Assembly (NCBI GenBank): GCA_029880625.1
Contig: JAOUOA010000057.1
Span: 1 to 10,097, forward strand
DNA length: 10,097 nucleotides
Direction: 5' to 3'
From: Spirochaetia bacterium
GTDB taxonomy: Bacteria > Spirochaetota > Leptospiria > Leptospirales > Leptonemataceae
Positions 6,313-10,097 of this stretch are shown here, piece by piece (the stretch's first letter is position 1; each line of letters starts with the position of its first letter). A model generated the notes under the pieces. That model did no database searches. It saw nothing but the letters and a program-made list of their open reading frames with translations, and was not told the DNA's origin. The position numbers and the translations under genes are program-made.

Positions 6313-6642
6313 GTGAGCAATTCTGAACATTATACGGCTGAATCATTGCAGAATTTTTTAAAGGCCCCGAAGCCAAACGTCGATGTTAATGCAATTCATA
6401 CAGAATTGGAACGGAGAAGACATATGAAGCAGCAGGGAAGAACTCAACCGCCAATCCCTCCTCAGGAAGCAAACAGTGTTATGGCAGCGGATTCTGCCGT
6501 AAGAAATAATCTTGCAGAACTGGTAAAAGCGCTTATGAGTCAGGGAAAAATTGACCAGCTGGAAGGTCTTTTAAAAGAACACCAAACCTTTATAAATGAT
6601 ATTCTTACAATGATTGAACAGAGCAGAAAAGGTAAAAGTTAA
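6313..6642 (+). CDS. Small hypothetical protein, 109 residues
   Basis: I do not recognise this protein. It is hydrophilic, without signal peptide or membrane helix. The N-terminal third (about 5-40) looks helical and ends in a basic stretch (ELERRRHMKQQG); a short proline-rich linker (PPIPPQE) follows; the C-terminal half (about 62-105) is predicted amphipathic helix (LAELVKALMSQGKIDQLEGLL). The ORF opens after a stop at 6271-6273, and the first usable start is GTG at 6313, with only a poor ribosome site (GGACAG). An internal ATG at 6424 has GGAG 7 nt upstream and would give a 72-residue protein, so a second or true start there is possible. It is divergent from the GGDEF gene and convergent with the 901-residue gene. 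Its TAA shares the bases TTAA (6639-6642) with a possible extended stop of that gene. The balance of charged and hydrophobic residues looks coding. Confidence 0.65.
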   Translation: MSNSEHYTAESLQNFLKAPKPNVDVNAIHTELERRRHMKQQGRTQPPIPPQEANSVMAADSAVRNNLAELVKALMSQGKIDQLEGLLKEHQTFINDILTMIEQSRKGKS

Positions 6643-6755
6643 GGATTAAAAATTTGTTGGGTGCGAACTGCAACAACATTCATTTTTTGAGTCACAGCCA
6701 GACCTTTCATAAAATTCAGCTGTTCACGGATTTCAGGAGATATATTTTTTTTTTT
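6639..6755 (-). other. A11 slippery run and in-frame 35-codon extension
   Basis: The coding strand has eleven consecutive As (6755 down to 6745). In the annotated frame the protein ends nine residues later (IYLLKSVNS). Re-reading one A, by -1 ribosomal slippage, by polymerase stutter or if the true run is A12, opens 35 codons, including ISPEIREQLNFMKGLAVTQ and ending in RTQQIFNP before a TAA at 6641-6639. The extension is well balanced in composition and continues past the LysM-like start. Which product is made cannot be decided from one sequence. Confidence 0.5.
6654..6676. terminator. Weak bidirectional terminator-like hairpin between convergent genes
   Basis: TTGTTG (6654-6659) and CAACAA (6671-6676) form a 6-bp stem with an 11-nt loop. 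On the minus strand ATTTTTAA follows at once; on the plus strand a six-T run (6683-6688) follows after six bases. The position suits a shared terminator for the small gene and the 901-residue gene. The stem is AU-rich and short, and if the large protein is extended by frameshifting, the hairpin lies within its coding sequence. Confidence 0.4.
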
Positions 6756-9421
6756 GCATCATCTGAAGAAACAATCTGTTTTTCCAGAATCAAAATTCTT
6801 GCAAAATCTTTTTTATAGTGTCTTTTTGAAACCATCCAGATTGTTTCCCCTTTAATAATCCTGAGGAGTCTTCCGTCCGGCAGTTTCAGTCTATCGCCGG
6901 GAAATACCATGTCAGGATCTCTCAGCCGGGCTTCTGGCGGATTGTGAATCGGAGTAAAACCATTTCGGATAGCAAGAGCATTTGCATACTGCATTGTTTC
7001 AACAGGATCATTTTGAATGGCATCCTCACCCGGAACATATACATCCTCCTGAATTTCTCCAGGAAGAACAGACACTGCTGCAATTTCTTCAGGTGTATCT
7101 CCGTTTGCACTCAAAATGTTACTTGTTTTATCTTCTGAAGAAAACCATGAAGCAATCGTAGAAAAGAAACCGCCCTCTTCTTCTGAAACCGCTGCATTTT
7201 CAACAGGCTGATTTTGGGCACCTTCGTCAACAGGTTGGTTCAAGGCGGTTTCCGTGTTTCCCGGCTGAGCTTCAGTAACGGCTTCGCCCTCTGGAACACG
7301 ATTCGCTTCATTCTCCAGTTCTACTGCAGTATGCTCGGACGTTCCATCCATCTTAAGAAAATTCATATCTGTCTGCATGAAAAAAAATGCTCCGGCAGCA
7401 AAAATCAAAAAGAAAGGTAAGAGAAAAAATGCTGCACGAAAATTTCTAAAGTTTTCCACTACAGGCTCAATCTTCGTATAAACACGGTCTTTCAGGGCCA
7501 CTGGATCCAATGATCTGAAAAACTTCTGAAGAGGATTCGGTAAATACGATAAAAAAGTTCTTTTTTCAACTTCAGGATCAAATGACATCCCGAGATGCTC
7601 GAGCAGTTCGCCAAGCCGTGCTCTTTCTTCAACCATGCCTTTACGGTCTTCAAAGATCTTTTCCATCATTTCAAGAGCAGGACGGAATCCTGGAGCTTCA
7701 ATATCCATTTTATCAAGAACACGGTTCTGCTGCTTTAACAAAGATTTATATTCTCCCTGTAGCAGGTCAAATGCCTGCGAATCAGGAGGAAATTGAAATT
7801 GAAACGGATCATTTCTCTCGACTTCACGGCAGAGCACATAGGTTCCGAGTCCTCCGTCAAAAACGATATCAACTTCAGTATAAAGTCCCTCAAGCATAAC
7901 AAGATCTTTAACCTTAATTTTTCGAAAACCAAAACGTGATTGAATGCGATCAATTGTTTTTTGAAAAATTGGTTTCATGGACACGCTGAAAGCTGGCTGA
8001 TTCTTCAAAAATCTGAAAAATTCGTGGAGGTTGACTCGGTGATACACAGACTGAGGAACCTTTGTTTTTCTTAAAGAAATGAGAATATCACGCAGAGCTT
8101 TATCATCCTGATTTCCAGAAATCACATAACGGTAAAGAGCAGGAATATTTTCTTCAAAACCTGTTCCCTTGAAAGAACTCAAATACATTTCAGCAATTGA
8201 GTTATGATTTTCAGTATAATGCATTTTATATTCAGCGCCCTGAATTACGGGAAAACTGTTATCATCCAGCTTAAGGTTTAAATAAGACTGAGGTTTCATA
8301 TTGCCCTGAAAATGAATCTGCATATGCGAAAGAGAACTTCCATTAATATCAGCGGAACTGTTTACAGACGCAAATTCAAGATCATAAGGACCTTTAGCAT
8401 AATCAAAAGTCTTTGTGATTTTCCTGCCGAGGCCCAGAGGAAATAAAATCTTTACCGGCTCTTCTGCTTTTTCAGCCAGTTTAATTGAAAAAAGACCATG
8501 CGAACCGCTTTTCGAAACATAATAAGTCGTATTTTTATGACCGGGAAGAACTTTTGCATCGTCAATAAACTGAACCTGTGTATTTTTGTAGAGTTTTTTA
8601 AGAGGCAGCGCCTGGTCAGGAAATGGACAGTAGGCTGAGATCGGATCACCCGAAATATTCTTTCGTCTGATTGCTTCTATAAAACCGGAATTATAGGGAT
8701 TGGAAGTTGTCGCCATGAACAAATTGTCAACATCCAGCATGTTCTCAAAAAGAGTATATGGATATTCATGAGTCGGATTTAAGAAAGCTCCATTTCCATC
8801 AAGATTCCATAACATGGAAGGTGTAAGTCCGTCTTCTGTACCGAAAAAAACAAAACCAACCCCTTCCTTTCCCCGAAGCTTCATCTTTCTCTGTGATTTG
8901 TTCATCAAATCATACTCTTTATCCAGATTAATTTTGCTTCTGATAAAGTTTTCAAAATCAACAACCTTGGAACCATGAACCTGAATATTCATATTTCCGT
9001 TTGAAAAGAAATTAATATAGGATTTTTCTTTAGTATCTGTTAATTTCGTTTTTTTATAGGGGAGAAGTTTTACTGTTTTTTTATGGTATTCATCGTCTTT
9101 TTCGGAAAATCTCGTATAAAGATAAACCTGATTGACCATATCTTTATTGCCCACATATTGAATGTGATCCACACCCTGTTTCAGACTGGCATCCTGCCAT
9201 GCCATTTCCAGGCCCATATTCCAGAGATCGCTCTCTGGGATAATTACGTTTTCAATATGTTTTAAAAGGCCATGCGGAATATTATCTCCCGCTCCAACCC
9301 GTATAAACGGCTGAATGTCAGACTTATCGCGCCCTGTATAAATGATGATCGCATCCCGATCAACACGGAACACCCTGGCCTGTCCTTTCATTTCTTCAAG
9401 TATGTCAGTTTTCTTTGCCAT
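6716..9421 (-). CDS. Large membrane protein with LysM-like tail, family unknown
   Basis: Unrecognised 901-residue protein. Residues 1-660 lack a signal peptide and are mixed alpha/beta, with a helical, possibly coiled-coil segment around 555-610. One strongly hydrophobic helix lies at about 662-682 (FFLLPFFLIFAAGAFFF), flanked by Arg/Lys before and Asp after, which predicts N-terminus in the cytoplasm and C-terminus in the periplasm. An acidic Glu/Asn/Gln/Pro-rich linker (about 690-800) leads to a tail whose DPDMVFPGDRLKLP (835-848) resembles the end of a LysM repeat and GETIWMVSKRHYKKD (858-872) the start of one, suggesting peptidoglycan contact. The start ATG (9421) overlaps the end of the upstream FHA-like gene by 17 bp, consistent with translational coupling; the Shine-Dalgarno is weak. 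The last residues follow an A11 run (6745-6755), and a -1 shift there would give a 927-residue product ending at 6639. Function is not known; a structural role in the envelope is inference. Confidence 0.85.
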   Translation of the reverse strand: MAKKTDILEEMKGQARVFRVDRDAIIIYTGRDKSDIQPFIRVGAGDNIPHGLLKHIENVIIPESDLWNMGLEMAWQDASLKQGVDHIQYVGNKDMVNQVYLYTRFSEKDDEYHKKTVKLLPYKKTKLTDTKEKSYINFFSNGNMNIQVHGSKVVDFENFIRSKINLDKEYDLMNKSQRKMKLRGKEGVGFVFFGTEDGLTPSMLWNLDGNGAFLNPTHEYPYTLFENMLDVDNLFMATTSNPYNSGFIEAIRRKNISGDPISAYCPFPDQALPLKKLYKNTQVQFIDDAKVLPGHKNTTYYVSKSGSHGLFSIKLAEKAEEPVKILFPLGLGRKITKTFDYAKGPYDLEFASVNSSADINGSSLSHMQIHFQGNMKPQSYLNLKLDDNSFPVIQGAEYKMHYTENHNSIAEMYLSSFKGTGFEENIPALYRYVISGNQDDKALRDILISLRKTKVPQSVYHRVNLHEFFRFLKNQPAFSVSMKPIFQKTIDRIQSRFGFRKIKVKDLVMLEGLYTEVDIVFDGGLGTYVLCREVERNDPFQFQFPPDSQAFDLLQGEYKSLLKQQNRVLDKMDIEAPGFRPALEMMEKIFEDRKGMVEERARLGELLEHLGMSFDPEVEKRTFLSYLPNPLQKFFRSLDPVALKDRVYTKIEPVVENFRNFRAAFFLLPFFLIFAAGAFFFMQTDMNFLKMDGTSEHTAVELENEANRVPEGEAVTEAQPGNTETALNQPVDEGAQNQPVENAAVSEEEGGFFSTIASWFSSEDKTSNILSANGDTPEEIAAVSVLPGEIQEDVYVPGEDAIQNDPVETMQYANALAIRNGFTPIHNPPEARLRDPDMVFPGDRLKLPDGRLLRIIKGETIWMVSKRHYKKDFARILILEKQIVSSDDAKKKIYLLKSVNS

Positions 9422-10097
9422 TGTTGTACTCGAATATATAATTTCCTATTCTAAACTTATCTCCAAATGAAATTCTGCCTTTTGTTTTTTGATCCAGAAA
9501 TTCAATCAAAGATGAAGATTTTCCTACAGGCCGGAGAAAATCCAGCCCGCCCTTTTTAATCGGTTTCAGCACTATTTCTTTTGGAATGCCGAGATCAGAA
9601 ATCCTTAAGTTATTTCCACGCTTTGAACCGATAATCAATTTACCTGTCTCAATTTTTTTCAGGTTATAAATCGAACTGATAGCGCCAGGTCCCTGAGGCT
9701 TATAAACCAGTCTTCCTGCAAATTTTCCTTTTCTCAGTGAAATCAGCAAAAATAATATTGCAATTAACAGGAGCCCGAAAAGGGCAATCCAGAATATCAT
9801 ATTATCTTTTAATGAATAAATGAAATTCTGTTTCTTAATATCGGCTGCTATTTCATCAATCGGCAGTTCTCCGCCTTTTTTTTCGGATACATCTTCTGCA
9901 GTATTATTTTTTGGGTCATCAGTTGCAGCCTGATTTCCTATCCCAGCACCGTCTTTTGCTGCAGTTCCCTCTTTATGATCATCGGTTTTTGACTCTAAAG
10001 TTTTTACCCTGGGAGAGACAGTTTTTAATCCTTCTTCAAGGGCTGCACTTTTTGTTTTTCCAAGACTCAGGTAATAAATATAGTAGTCATTTACCGG
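9405..10097 (-). CDS. Partial membrane protein with FHA-like C-terminal domain
   Basis: The frame is open from the stop at 9405 to the window edge, giving 230 visible C-terminal residues; the start lies outside. A Met just before the membrane helix (9800) has no ribosome site and is probably internal. Visible residues 1-27 (starting PVNDYYIYYLSLG) may be the end of a folded domain; 28-80 is a charged, Asn/Asp/Ala-rich linker. A single membrane helix spans about 100-121 (FWIALFGLLLIAILFLLI) and is followed by RKGK, which places the C-terminus inside. Residues 135-225 have an FHA-like pattern: LIIGSKRGNNLRISDLGI, EIVL, and GRISFGDKFRIGNYIFEY. The residues that bind phosphothreonine in FHA domains (Arg after the glycine, the SxxH motif) are replaced by IGSK and IPKE, so it may bind a partner without phosphate. 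It overlaps the next gene by 17 bp, so the two are almost certainly one operon. A von Willebrand A-type outer domain is possible but unseen. Confidence 0.75.
   Translation of the reverse strand, partial: PVNDYYIYYLSLGKTKSAALEEGLKTVSPRVKTLESKTDDHKEGTAAKDGAGIGNQAATDDPKNNTAEDVSEKKGGELPIDEIAADIKKQNFIYSLKDNMIFWIALFGLLLIAILFLLISLRKGKFAGRLVYKPQGPGAISSIYNLKKIETGKLIIGSKRGNNLRISDLGIPKEIVLKPIKKGGLDFLRPVGKSSSLIEFLDQKTKGRISFGDKFRIGNYIFEYNNGKEN

Noticed and set aside
9405..9800. A separate 131-residue gene starting at 9800.
   Set aside because: The frame continues open for 99 more codons to the window edge, the Met sits at the start of the membrane helix, and no ribosome site precedes it; it is better read as part of a longer gene.

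Overview
The window most resembles a Treponema-like spirochaete chromosome. The main evidence is the first gene: a leaderless flagellin of the spirochaetal FlaB type (periplasmic flagella), with the N-terminal MIINHNMSA signature and the SMWFH motif I associate with Treponema FlaB core flagellins. The other genes (a GAF-GGDEF protein with a spirochaete-style DGMTGL linker and a PPDK-family protein) fit this, and base composition is moderately AT-rich. The call rests on recognised protein signatures, not on a search.

Layout. 1-234: AT-rich flaB control region with a sigma-28-like -10 (TCCGATAA), three copies of a TCACTTC(C) word, and a Shine-Dalgarno/start region resembling a CsrA site. 235-1083 (+): flaB. 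1087-2094 (-): aldo/keto reductase, convergent with flaB, only 3 bp between the stops; its 3' part carries a perfect 12-bp inverted repeat. 2095-2130: strong intrinsic terminator for the next gene, abutting the reductase ATG. 2162-4753 (-): PPDK-family protein with phosphohistidine and PEP/pyruvate domains intact but most signature residues of the ATP-grasp half changed. 4754-5134: 381-bp non-coding region with an extended -10 promoter, a leader inverted repeat and a candidate terminator. 5135-6187 (-): GAF-GGDEF diguanylate cyclase. 6188-6312: divergent control region. 6313-6642 (+): small unrecognised protein. 6643-6715: weak bidirectional terminator-like hairpin. 6716-9421 (-): 901-residue unrecognised protein with a large N-terminal region, one membrane helix and a LysM-like tail. 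9405-10097 (-): 3' part of a gene encoding a membrane helix and an FHA-like C-terminal domain, running off the window end and overlapping the 901-residue gene.

How the genes may work together. flaB, the c-di-GMP enzyme and the PPDK-like protein are separate transcription units; motility and c-di-GMP signalling are linked only thematically. The last two genes overlap by 17 bp and have mirrored topologies (FHA-like domain inside, N-terminus outside; large N-terminal region inside, LysM-like tail outside). They look like partners in one inner-membrane-spanning assembly and are the best candidate here for an undescribed system. The 901-residue gene also ends just after an A11 run (coding strand) where a -1 slip opens a coherent 35-residue extension, ending at a stop that shares a TTAA with the stop of the convergent small gene.

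No tRNA, rRNA, CRISPR array, insertion sequence or integrase was seen.
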